This document shows positions 7,017-14,451 of a stretch of 15,860 nt of DNA, piece after piece. Position numbers and translations under genes: made by a program. Source of the stretch: Desulfotomaculaceae bacterium (GTDB lineage: Bacteria; Bacillota; Desulfotomaculia; Desulfotomaculales; Pelotomaculaceae); NCBI GenBank assembly GCA_028704035.1, contig JAQVLS010000013.1, positions 1-15,860 of the forward strand, read 5' to 3'. Position 1 is the first letter of the stretch; every line of letters begins with the position of its first letter. Below the pieces are notes generated by a model. The model had not been told where the DNA came from, made no database searches, and saw only the letters and a program-made list of their open reading frames with translations.

Positions 7017-7316
7017 ATGTCTTTTGAAGTATACAAACCCCGTTTCGATAAGGAAGCGACTGTGGCTATTTCTAAGAATCACCTTACTCTAAACAAAAAA
7101 CTTGTCGAGAGGTTCGACACCTCGCATGTTGAGCTTGCTTTTGACAAGGACACAAAAACTATAAGAATTAAGGCATCCAATGGTGAAAACGGGCTTATTC
7201 TTAACAAAAACAAAATAGGCGCCAGAGGGTTTTTTAAACATTTCAACATCCAACAAAAAGGTAAGTACAATGCGATTTTTGATGAAAATGAAAAGGCTAT
7301 TTTTGTAAAGTATTAA
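7017..7316 (+). CDS. Small conserved-looking basic protein, unknown function
   Basis: This encodes 99 residues with GGAG at 7006-7009, seven bases before the ATG. The chain alternates short beta-like stretches with basic ones: ATVAISKNHLTLNKKLVERF, VELAFDKDTKTIRIKAS, GLILNKNKIGARGFFKHFNI, and a C-terminal YNAIFDENEKAIFVKY. This is compatible with a swapped-hairpin AbrB/SpoVT-like or other small DNA-binding fold, but the match is too loose to name it. The gene is more AT-rich than the neighbouring operons and stands alone on its strand, with a very strong promoter before it and a long AT-rich inverted repeat after it. Confidence 0.75.
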   Translation: MSFEVYKPRFDKEATVAISKNHLTLNKKLVERFDTSHVELAFDKDTKTIRIKASNGENGLILNKNKIGARGFFKHFNIQQKGKYNAIFDENEKAIFVKY

Positions 7317-7319
7317 ATT

Positions 7320-7379
7320 TTTATTAGCAATATTAAATAATCCGATAATTAGCATTAGTTATTTAATATTGCTAATAAA
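7320..7379. terminator. Long AT-rich perfect inverted repeat between convergent genes
   Basis: The arms 7320-7340 and 7359-7379 are perfect 21-base inverted copies around an 18-base loop. Only three G/C pairs occur in each arm. The repeat starts four bases after the stop of the plus-strand gene and ends seven bases before the stop of the minus-strand gene, so it may serve both as a terminator. It lacks the usual GC-rich stem and U-run. Confidence 0.6.
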
Positions 7380-7386
7380 TAAGTGG

Positions 7387-7893
7387 TTAGTGTATATTTA
7401 AATTCTTTTTACGGCTACTTTGTAAAATTTCCAGCAACTGAATAAGCTCGGCGCTGCTCTCCCGACACATAGCCTGATCAGCTACTTTGTTGGACAACCC
7501 CTCCATACCCTGCCCGACATCACGTACCAGGAGCGCCTTGGGTCTGAACCGTCCCATTTTATCCATACCGGCGGCAATTCCCTCTTTGATCAGGCACCAG
7601 TCAGTCATTAGGACCAGGTTTTCCCTTCTGATTATCACCGGCAGATATTCCCACATATCCAGGGTAAAGCCTATGGAAACCACATCTTCTCCTTCCCAGC
7701 CGATCTTTAATGTAACTACATATTCATTATCGCTGATTGATGTTAATTCCCAATCAAACCAGTAGTCGATTTCTTCACCCTCGTGAAAACGCTTATATAA
7801 AACAGACAAGTCCTGCTCCAGCGATGGGACCACCATAATCACAGCCTGTTCTGTTTCTCCAATGAACTCGGGGAAGGCCATTTCTTTGTCCAT
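7387..7893 (-). CDS. Hypothetical protein downstream of the macro-SGNH gene
   Basis: This encodes 168 residues; I do not recognise the family. There is no signal peptide or membrane helix. The N-terminal two thirds look like a beta-rich domain (QAVIMVVPSLEQ, DYWFDWELTSISDNEYVVTL, VSIGFTLDMWEYLPVIIRRE), followed by a helical end with a basic tail. The ATG at 7893 has GGGGG nine bases upstream; an AAGGT just before the ATG is too close to act. It follows the macro-SGNH gene by 70 bases with no clear terminator, so it is probably the last gene of that transcript. Confidence 0.7.
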   Translation of the reverse strand: MDKEMAFPEFIGETEQAVIMVVPSLEQDLSVLYKRFHEGEEIDYWFDWELTSISDNEYVVTLKIGWEGEDVVSIGFTLDMWEYLPVIIRRENLVLMTDWCLIKEGIAAGMDKMGRFRPKALLVRDVGQGMEGLSNKVADQAMCRESSAELIQLLEILQSSRKKNLNIH

Positions 7894-7963
7894 ACCTTGT
7901 GACCCCCATTAAAAAATATAATGCGCTCATTGCCCGTTCTGCACTGAAAGGACTTTTTTCTAT

Positions 7964-9031
7964 TTACAATCCATTCTTTATATTGGCAAGCAGCCGCTCG
8001 GACGCTTTGGCCAGGACCTGATAACCTTTGATGCTGGGATGGACATCGTCACAGAAATAAGCCGGTACAGCCCTACCGGTTTCCGGATCCAAGAGCGGCC
8101 TGTAAAAATCTAAAATCGGCAGTTCTTCGTTAGCGGCAAATTCCTCTGCCCATTCTCTGTAGCTGTTCAGCTCGCAACTGGCAATACCGACTTCATCTGT
8201 TACAAATGACCCTAGACTAACAGGCGCTGGCAGCCCTATTACCGGGCAGCTGCCGTTATCTTGCGCTTCCGCAACCATGGCCTCAACATTTTCCTCGAAT
8301 TTTTCCAGGGAATATCCCATGAAAGCGTCGTTACCTCCGCCCATGATAATTACATACGCCGGGTCCAAGGCCGTCACATCTCTTGCGAACCGTCGCCTCA
8401 TTGCGCGGGTAGTGTCCCCGTTGGCGCCCTTATTGATCATATTGAGGCCGAGTCCTTTTGCGCTTAATTCAACCCAGGAAGCTTCCGGCCCGAAGGGGAA
8501 ACCATACGTGATGCTGTCGCCCAGGCAGACTACCGTTTCTCTGTCCGTTATTTTATTGAATGAATTGTAACCATGTTCATCAAAAAGCACAAACGCGATC
8601 TGTTTCAGCACCGAACCACTGGCAACATGGCGACGCGCCTCACAAACCATCACTCTGGCCGCTAGGTCAAAGTCCAACCCGCCGACGCCGGTGCCCAGGG
8701 CAGGCAAGGCAATGCTCTCAAGGCTCAACTCCTCAGCCCTTAAAAGGGCGTTCCTGGTCGCAGAGCGCACATTGTCCGCATTGGTAATCAGGTCCACGCC
8801 CATAGCCGCGGCATGAATAATATGCCGCGCTTTCAGCATACCCGCGCCTGTGACCACAGCTTCACCTACCGGGATCGGGCCTTTGGCCGCCGCTTCTTCT
8901 TCAATTGCGGCGCCGCCTTTCTTCTTGATTACCCCGGCCACACCTGCGCTCATGGACAGCCGGCTGTTGGCTGCATTTACAATAGCGTCAAAGTCAAGTT
9001 CAGTAATATCCCCTTTGATTGATTTGATCAA
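7964..9031 (-). CDS. Macro domain fused to SGNH/GDSL-type hydrolase
   Basis: This is a 355-residue cytoplasmic protein with two domains. Residues 1 to about 158 are a macro (ADP-ribose-binding) domain: GDITELDFDAIVNAANS (7-23), the glycine loop SAGVAGVI (28-35) and ALPALGTGVGG (108-118). The aspartate used by MacroD-type hydrolases in 'GGGVDGAI' is Ala32 here, so simple binding is more likely than catalysis. Residues about 165-355 are an SGNH esterase: CLGDSITYG with Ser173 (block I), NKGANGDTT with Gly205 (block II), GGGNDA with Asn234 (block III) and DDVHPS with Asp328 and His331 (block V), so the catalytic set is complete. A TTG start at 9031 has GGGGG eight bases upstream. No export signal is seen, although many SGNH enzymes are secreted. 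The substrate is unknown; an ester of ADP-ribose is an inference. Confidence 0.9.
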   Translation of the reverse strand: MIKSIKGDITELDFDAIVNAANSRLSMSAGVAGVIKKKGGAAIEEEAAAKGPIPVGEAVVTGAGMLKARHIIHAAAMGVDLITNADNVRSATRNALLRAEELSLESIALPALGTGVGGLDFDLAARVMVCEARRHVASGSVLKQIAFVLFDEHGYNSFNKITDRETVVCLGDSITYGFPFGPEASWVELSAKGLGLNMINKGANGDTTRAMRRRFARDVTALDPAYVIIMGGGNDAFMGYSLEKFEENVEAMVAEAQDNGSCPVIGLPAPVSLGSFVTDEVGIASCELNSYREWAEEFAANEELPILDFYRPLLDPETGRAVPAYFCDDVHPSIKGYQVLAKASERLLANIKNGL

Positions 9032-9092
9032 GATAAATACCCCCAGTCGCCAATAATGTAATATTCGCCTGTCAGCCGGGTTTTCCTTCAGT

Positions 9093-9698
9093 TTATAAAT
9101 TTTTAACCTTATTCTTTAGCTGCTTCTTGACATAAATGTAAATAAAATAAAGTAAAAGCAGAGCTAGGCCCACCAGCGGTAATTTCGAGTTCAGGTAACG
9201 GGCTACCACCTGGTAATTGTAACCAAAGAACTTGCCGACCATCAAATATAAAAAACCCCACCCCGCAGTGAAGAGTGAGTTATAAAAAAAGAAATACCAA
9301 AACCCGATGTGGCTTACCCCCGCCATATAAGGGGTTAAGTTACTAATTCCGGGAATAAAACGCCCAAAAATAATGAAAACCGGCGCTGAACGGTCCAGCC
9401 AGGTTTGCGCTTTTTCAAATCGTTCGGGCGATAACTGCAGAAATTTGCTGCAACGCATAAAAAAGGGCTGTCCCAGGCGCTTGCCGATTATATAGGCGGT
9501 TATAGCCCCGGCACTGTAACCGGAAAAGGTTACGACGAAAGCGCTGAGAAAGTCCAGCTTGCCCTGCTCGATTAGTATTCCTGTTATGATCACCATTATG
9601 CCGCCGGGGAAAGGCAGGCCCATGGCCTCAACGTAAACACCAGCCAGAAGTCCGCCCAGACCCAGCTTGGAAAGAAAACTCACAATTAAATCAAACAA
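9093..9698 (-). CDS. DedA/VTT-family membrane protein
   Basis: This is a 201-residue inner-membrane protein of the DedA (SNARE-associated, VTT) family, whose members are linked to lipid flipping and membrane homeostasis. Motifs: the re-entrant EAMGLPFPGG near residue 24-33, GYSAGAITAYIIGKRLG near 60-76, and the signature region WLDRSAPVFIIFGRFIPGISNLTPYMAGVSHI near 102-133, with the arginine-containing GRFIPG loop intact. Four to five hydrophobic segments are visible. The C-terminus is basic. The start is TTG 9698, with GGGGAGG seven bases upstream; the ATG at 9720 is out of frame. The gene is 63 bases after pyk, and its ribosome site lies in a hairpin (9699-9753). Confidence 0.9.
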   Translation of the reverse strand: MFDLIVSFLSKLGLGGLLAGVYVEAMGLPFPGGIMVIITGILIEQGKLDFLSAFVVTFSGYSAGAITAYIIGKRLGQPFFMRCSKFLQLSPERFEKAQTWLDRSAPVFIIFGRFIPGISNLTPYMAGVSHIGFWYFFFYNSLFTAGWGFLYLMVGKFFGYNYQVVARYLNSKLPLVGLALLLLYFIYIYVKKQLKNKVKNL

Positions 9699-9753
9699 TA
9701 AAGTTCCTCCCCGCAGTCATCCTGTAATAGGATACCCGGGAGCGGGAACTTTA
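9699..9753 (-). promoter_or_regulatory. Nested hairpin that covers the dedA ribosome-binding site
   Basis: TAAAGTTCC (9699-9707) and GGAACTTTA (9745-9753) are perfect nine-base arms, extended by four more pairs (TCCC with GGGA) after a small bulge. Inside is a second perfect dyad ATCCT-GTAAT-AGGAT at 9719-9733. In minus-strand RNA the arm next to dedA holds its GGGGAGG and reaches up to the TTG start codon. No U-run follows, so translation control is more likely than termination. Confidence 0.55.
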
Positions 9754-9761
9754 TGAATAGT

Positions 9762-11516
9762 TTACAATACCCTGGCTTCACCCCTGTAGATTAGACCTCT
9801 TTGGCCGTCCACGGTAACTACGTCGCCATCTCTCAGTACATCTGTCGCATTATCAGTGCTCACTACCACCGGTATGTCAAACTCCAGACAGACTATGGCC
9901 GCGTGGGAGGTAAGTCCGCCCATTTCGGTGATGACCGCTCCGGCCTTTTGCATAGCCGGGTTATATTCACTGCCCGTGACCGACGACACCAGGATATCTC
10001 CCTGGCTCACCTTTTCTGACGCCTCCGCGCCGGAGTATGCGACCCGCACAGTCCCCGTTACCGACCGGTTACCGATGCCGGTTCCCCGCAAAATGATATC
10101 ACCTACCGTATGGACACGGATCAGATTGGTTGTGCCTTTGATGCCGACCGGCATGCCGGCTGTGAAGACGATCAGGTCGCCGCCGCCAATTAATCCCGCG
10201 CATAAAGAAGCCTCGACGGCCTCATCCATCATCTCATCAGTGCTGGCCTTGCTTGCGGCGTTGATCGGGTTCACACCCCAATTCAGCGCCAGCTTCCTCA
10301 TTACTGCCGCGTGAGGTGTGACGGCCACGATCGGCGCCCTGGGCCGGTATTTGGAAACCATTTTAGCGGTATGCCCCGATTCTGTGGATACAATAATTGC
10401 CGCGGCGCCGAGGTTCTGGGCAATAGAGCAGGTAGCGTAACTGATCGCGTTAGTGACCGTCTGCCTGTGCGTGTCAGCGCCCTTTTTAACGAGCATTTCT
10501 TCGTAGTGCAGGGCAGCCTCAGCCCGACAGGCAATCCGCGCCATCATTTCAACTGATTCCAGCGGGTATTTGCCCGAGGCGGTTTCAGCAGATAGCATCA
10601 CAGCGTCAGTGCCGTCAAAAATCGCGTTGGCCACATCGCTGGTCTCCGCCCTGGTGGGACGGGGATTATGAATCATTGATTCCAGCATCTGGGTAGCGGT
10701 AACCACAGGCTTACCGGCCCAATTGCATTTCTCAATGATCGTTTTCTGCAGCAACGGCACCTCTTCTACCGGGATCTCTACGCCAAGGTCGCCCCTGGCT
10801 ACCATAATCCCGTCAGAAACCTTGATTATCTCATCAAGGTTATTTACCGCCCTACTGCTTTCAATCTTAGAGATAATATCAAGACTACCGCCGGCCTCTT
10901 CCACAATCTGGCGGATAGCAAGAACATCTGCGGCCTTTCTGATAAAAGAGGCGGCGACAAAATCCAGCTTATGTTCAACCCCAAATACAATGTCCTGAAT
11001 ATCTTTATCGGTAATAGGCGGCAGACTTATCGCCACACCCGGAACATTAACGCCTTTCTGGCTGGTCAATTCCCCACCGTTCATGACAGTACATTGTATT
11101 TCTGTATCTGACGTAGATAAAACTCTCATGGCGATCAGACCATCCGCCACCAGTATCGTGTCGCCTTTGCGGACATCCCCGGGCAGCCCGGTATGGGTCA
11201 CGGGGATAAGCTTTTTATCACCCTTAACAGGCTCCGTAGTCAGTGTGATCCTGGCGCCTTCCGCCAGCTGCACAGGCTCTTCTTTAAAATATCCCAGGCG
11301 AATTTCCGGCCCCTTGGTATCCAGCATGATGGCCACATTTTTGCCGCTTTCCTCCGCTGCCTGCCGGATTGCTTCAATTCTTCGCTCGTGATCTTCCTGC
11401 GTCCCGTGCGAAAAATTCAGACGGGCTACATTCATCCCTGCCAGCATTAATTTCTTTAAGGTTTTAACACTGTCAGCGGCAGGGCCGATGGTGCAGACAA
11501 TCTTGGTTCGACGCAA
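9762..11516 (-). CDS. pyk: Pyruvate kinase with C-terminal phosphohistidine-type domain
   Basis: Pyruvate kinase makes pyruvate and ATP from phosphoenolpyruvate and ADP, the last step of glycolysis, in the cytoplasm. The start is set at TTG 11516, giving MRRTKIVCTIGPA; the TTG at 11529-11531 overlaps the GGGGGG Shine-Dalgarno site. The product is 584 residues. Motifs: ARLNFSHG (31-38), MLDTKGPEIR near 84, IISKIE with the catalytic Lys near 215, then MVARGDLGVEI and KPVVTATQMLESM. Residues about 475-584 are the extra domain found in Geobacillus-type enzymes, related to the swivelling domain of PPDK and enzyme I, with TSHAAIV holding its histidine. It follows pfkA by 27 bases. Confidence 0.97.
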   Translation of the reverse strand: MRRTKIVCTIGPAADSVKTLKKLMLAGMNVARLNFSHGTQEDHERRIEAIRQAAEESGKNVAIMLDTKGPEIRLGYFKEEPVQLAEGARITLTTEPVKGDKKLIPVTHTGLPGDVRKGDTILVADGLIAMRVLSTSDTEIQCTVMNGGELTSQKGVNVPGVAISLPPITDKDIQDIVFGVEHKLDFVAASFIRKAADVLAIRQIVEEAGGSLDIISKIESSRAVNNLDEIIKVSDGIMVARGDLGVEIPVEEVPLLQKTIIEKCNWAGKPVVTATQMLESMIHNPRPTRAETSDVANAIFDGTDAVMLSAETASGKYPLESVEMMARIACRAEAALHYEEMLVKKGADTHRQTVTNAISYATCSIAQNLGAAAIIVSTESGHTAKMVSKYRPRAPIVAVTPHAAVMRKLALNWGVNPINAASKASTDEMMDEAVEASLCAGLIGGGDLIVFTAGMPVGIKGTTNLIRVHTVGDIILRGTGIGNRSVTGTVRVAYSGAEASEKVSQGDILVSSVTGSEYNPAMQKAGAVITEMGGLTSHAAIVCLEFDIPVVVSTDNATDVLRDGDVVTVDGQRGLIYRGEARVL

Positions 11517-11543
11517 TCGATTTCCCCCCAATTTATGATTATT

Positions 11544-12506
11544 TTATATTGACAAGGTTATAGCCAGGTTGCATAGTTCCTGGTCAAATGGTTTTGTCTG
11601 GGACAGTGCGTCTTCTATAGATACAGCGACAAGTTCGCCCGCTTTGACGCCAACCATTTTTTTATCCTCGCCGGCCATGAGCAGCTCGACAGCCCTGGCG
11701 CCCATACGGCTGGCCAGAATCAGATCGGCCGCAGAAGGCATGCCGCCCCGCTGCAGATGTCCGAGGATAGTAACTTTTGTATCAAAGCCTGTGCGCTCTT
11801 TGATAATACGCCCTACTTCTATGGCGCTCGTCGTTCCCTCGGCTACCACGATAATACTATGAAGTTTACCGCGGCGGTAACCCTTTAAAAGCCGCTGGCA
11901 TACCTCATCATAATTAAAAGGGCATTCCGGCGTCAGGATAGACTCCGCCCCGCCCGCCAGCCCGGCTGCCATAGCAATATATCCAAAACGCCTGCCCATT
12001 ACTTCGATAATAAAAGTCCGTTCATGTGAAGTAGCGGTGTCTCTTATCTTGCTGATCGCTTCCACCGCTGTATTCACAGCAGTGTCAAAGCCAATTGTCT
12101 GATCTGTGCCGGGAATATCGTTATCTATTGTTCCTGGCACTCCTATAACCGGGATGGCATATTCCTGGTTAAAAACGCGGGCGCCGCGAAAAGAACCCTC
12201 TCCACCGATGACAACCAGTCCCTGGATACCGAAGCGCAGGACATTTTCATATGCCCTAGCTCTTCCCGCAGGAGTGAGAAACTGTTCCGAACGAGCTGTA
12301 TGTAAAATAGTGCCTCCCCTGTGGATAATGTCGGCTACTGAGCTGGGGTTCATCGGTATCATATCAGCTTCGATAAAACCATTAAAACCCCTTTTTATGC
12401 CGATCACCTCAAGACCGTGGTAAATAGCCTTGCGCACCACGGCCCTGATGCAGGCGTTCATCCCGGGCGAGTCCCCGCCGCTGGTCAACAAGGCAATTCT
12501 CTGCAC
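11544..12506 (-). CDS. pfkA: ATP-dependent 6-phosphofructokinase
   Basis: Phosphofructokinase converts fructose 6-phosphate to fructose 1,6-bisphosphate, the committed step of glycolysis. GTG 12506 gives [17 protein letters not shown] and 320 residues, the standard length; the adjacent TTG 12509 is a possible alternative. GGGGG lies at 12516-12520 on the plus coordinates, nine and six bases away respectively. Motifs: [10 protein letters not shown] (8-17), GGEGS (101-105), [20 protein letters not shown] with Asp128 as catalytic base, and MGRRFG. Gly104 favours ATP over pyrophosphate as donor. The metal-contact residue that is Asp103 in E. coli is Glu103 here. A terminator precedes the gene and pyk follows closely. 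Confidence 0.96.
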   Translation of the reverse strand: MQRIALLTSGGDSPGMNACIRAVVRKAIYHGLEVIGIKRGFNGFIEADMIPMNPSSVADIIHRGGTILHTARSEQFLTPAGRARAYENVLRFGIQGLVVIGGEGSFRGARVFNQEYAIPVIGVPGTIDNDIPGTDQTIGFDTAVNTAVEAISKIRDTATSHERTFIIEVMGRRFGYIAMAAGLAGGAESILTPECPFNYDEVCQRLLKGYRRGKLHSIIVVAEGTTSAIEVGRIIKERTGFDTKVTILGHLQRGGMPSAADLILASRMGARAVELLMAGEDKKMVGVKAGELVAVSIEDALSQTKPFDQELCNLAITLSI

Positions 12507-12560
12507 CAATCTTAACCCCCAGTCTGATAGTATTTGCTGTATATATATTGCTCTTGATCT

Positions 12561-12589
12561 AAAAAAACATTCGACACCCGTCAAATGTT
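12561..12589 (-). terminator. Intrinsic terminator between accA and pfkA
   Basis: AACATTCGAC (12566-12575) and GTCAAATGTT (12580-12589) form ten pairs with one wobble and a four-base loop. On the minus strand a run of seven T follows directly. It ends the accD-accA transcript, so pfkA needs its own promoter, which I could not place with confidence. Confidence 0.75.
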
Positions 12590-12602
12590 AAACAAATAAA
12601 TA

Positions 12603-12629
12603 GGCCAGGCAATAAACCAAGGCCTGACC
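12603..12629 (-). terminator. First hairpin of a tandem terminator after accA
   Basis: GGCCAGGC (12603-12610) and GCCTGACC (12622-12629) pair over eight bases with one wobble around an 11-base loop. On the minus strand TATTTATTTG follows. It lies just after accA and before the stronger hairpin at 12561-12589. Confidence 0.5.
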
Positions 12630-12636
12630 ACCATTT

Positions 12637-13587
12637 TTATTTTAAATTTCCAATGGATCGGAACTTTTCATACCTTTGTGACGTTAAGTCCTCCAGTTTC
12701 AGTTTCAAAAGTTCATCCAGCGTTTCAGTCAGAGCCTTGCCCAGCATCGCCGCGGCCGCTTCAGGGTCCTGGTGGGCGCCGCCCAGCGGCTCGGCTATGA
12801 TTTTGTCAGCCACGCCCAGCTCCAGTATATCCCTGGCGATAATTCTGATGGCCTCAGCTGCATCGCGGGCACGGGAGGAGTCCTTCCATAAAATGCTGGC
12901 GTAACCTTCCGGGGTGATTACGGAATAAATTGCGTGTTCCTGCATCAGGATCCGGTCACCCACCCCGATACCCAGGGCACCGCCGCTAAACCCCTCACCG
13001 ATCACTATCGTGACAATAGGGACCTTGAGGGTGGACATAACCGACATACTCCTGGCAATGGCCTCAAACTGACCCCTCTCCTCAGCGCCTATACCTGGAT
13101 AAGCTCCAGGTGTGTCTATAAAACAGATCACCGGTCGGTTGAATTTTTCAGCCTGTTTCATCAAACGCACAGCCTTACGGTATCCCTCCGGGTGAGCCAT
13201 GCCGAAATTTCTGGCCAGGTTTTCATTGGTATCTTTCCCTTTCAGCTGGCCGATAACTGTAACAGGTCGTCCGTTAAACCATCCGACGCCGCCCACCACC
13301 GCCGGGTCGTCACCAAAATATCGATCCCCATGCAACTCTATGAAATCATCAAAAATAAAATTGATATAATCATAAGTGTTGGGACGCTGCGGGTGTCTGG
13401 CAATAAGCACGTGCTGCCACGAATTAAGGTTGCCGTATATGGACTTCCTGACCTCGCCCGCCCTTTTTTCCAGGATGGCTATTTCATTTGATAGGTCTAT
13501 ACCCTTTTCACTGGAGAATTTGCGCAGTTCATTTATTTTATTTTCAAGCTCCTGGATTGGCCTCTCAAATTCTAAAATTGCCGCCAT
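12637..13587 (-). CDS. accA: Acetyl-CoA carboxylase carboxyltransferase subunit alpha
   Basis: AccA pairs with AccD to move the carboxyl group from carboxybiotin to acetyl-CoA, giving malonyl-CoA for fatty acid synthesis. At 316 residues it has the normal length. A helical N-terminal part (EFERPIQELENKINELRK) is followed by the crotonase-like domain: RPNTYDYINFIFDDFIELHG, VIGQLKGKDTNENLARNFGM, HPEGYRKAVRLM, FIDTPGAYPGIGAEERGQ and IGEGFSGGALGIGVGDRILM, all hallmark AccA blocks. The ATG 13587 lies three bases after the accD stop; the ribosome site GGGGGA is inside the end of accD, so the two are translationally close. Confidence 0.97.
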   Translation of the reverse strand: MAAILEFERPIQELENKINELRKFSSEKGIDLSNEIAILEKRAGEVRKSIYGNLNSWQHVLIARHPQRPNTYDYINFIFDDFIELHGDRYFGDDPAVVGGVGWFNGRPVTVIGQLKGKDTNENLARNFGMAHPEGYRKAVRLMKQAEKFNRPVICFIDTPGAYPGIGAEERGQFEAIARSMSVMSTLKVPIVTIVIGEGFSGGALGIGVGDRILMQEHAIYSVITPEGYASILWKDSSRARDAAEAIRIIARDILELGVADKIIAEPLGGAHQDPEAAAAMLGKALTETLDELLKLKLEDLTSQRYEKFRSIGNLK

Positions 13588-13590
13588 TTT

Positions 13591-14439
13591 TTATTTTTCC
13601 CCCTGCAGGTGTAATGCCAGAAGTTTTGCCAGGGTTTCTTTCATCTGCGGCCTAGGAACGATTTTATCTATGAAGCCGTGCTGTTTAAAGAACTCGGCCC
13701 GCTGGAAACCCTCCGGCAATTTTTGGCGTATGGTCTGTTCAATAACCCTTGGACCAGTAAAGCCGATCATAGAATCCGGCTCAGCTAGAATAATATCACC
13801 GAGGGCGGCAAAGCTGGCGCTGACGCCGCCGGTTGTGGGATCAGTAATCACCGTAATGTACAGCTGACCGGCCTCGTTCAGCCTAGCCAGCGCCTCCACT
13901 GTTTTGGCCAGCTGCATCAAAGAAAGTATTCCTTCCTGCATCCGGGCCCCGCCGGAAGCCGCGAATATAATCAGCGGTTTACATTCAGCAGTGGCAAGCT
14001 CCATAGCCCTGGTAATTTTCTCGCCGGCCACGGTCCCCATGCTGGCCATCATGAAATTGGTATCCATAACTACTACGACCACAGGAATTTTATCAATGGT
14101 TCCCTCTCCGTAAATCACCGCTTCATTCAGACCGCTTTTATTGCGCGCTTCAACCAACTTGCCGGCGTAATCAGAAAGCGCAAAAGGGTTTACCGGAAGC
14201 AAGCCGGCGTCAATCTCCCGAAAGCTCCCGCTGTCCAAAGTCATTTGTATCCGCTCCGGCGCTGTTAATCTAAAATGAAAACCGCACTGGCATACCTTGT
14301 AATTTCTGATTAAATCCTTGTTCAATAAGATCTCACCGCAGTGCCCGCACTTGCTCCAAATACCATCTGGAATATCGCGGTTTTCCAACTCTAATGGGGC
14401 GGCAACATTCTTCTGCTTGCGAAAGGCATCTAAGACCAA
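13591..14439 (-). CDS. accD: Acetyl-CoA carboxylase carboxyltransferase subunit beta
   Basis: AccD is the zinc-bearing partner of AccA in the carboxyltransferase. TTG 14439 is the preferred start (282 residues) because AAGGGGTG lies about seven bases upstream; GTG 14448 is part of that site. The N-terminal zinc ribbon reads WSKCGHCGEILLNKDLIRNY then KVCQCGFHFR. The second half is C-x-C where the family usually has C-x-x-C. The catalytic part carries MDTNFMMASMGTVAGEKITR, FAASGGARMQEGILSLMQLAKT, VITDPTTGGVSASFAALGDI and the oxyanion region EPDSMIGFTGPRVIEQTI. It follows the small DUF2007-like gene by about 12 bases and runs into accA. Confidence 0.96.
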   Translation of the reverse strand: MVLDAFRKQKNVAAPLELENRDIPDGIWSKCGHCGEILLNKDLIRNYKVCQCGFHFRLTAPERIQMTLDSGSFREIDAGLLPVNPFALSDYAGKLVEARNKSGLNEAVIYGEGTIDKIPVVVVVMDTNFMMASMGTVAGEKITRAMELATAECKPLIIFAASGGARMQEGILSLMQLAKTVEALARLNEAGQLYITVITDPTTGGVSASFAALGDIILAEPDSMIGFTGPRVIEQTIRQKLPEGFQRAEFFKQHGFIDKIVPRPQMKETLAKLLALHLQGEK

Positions 14440-14451
14440 AAATAGCACCCC

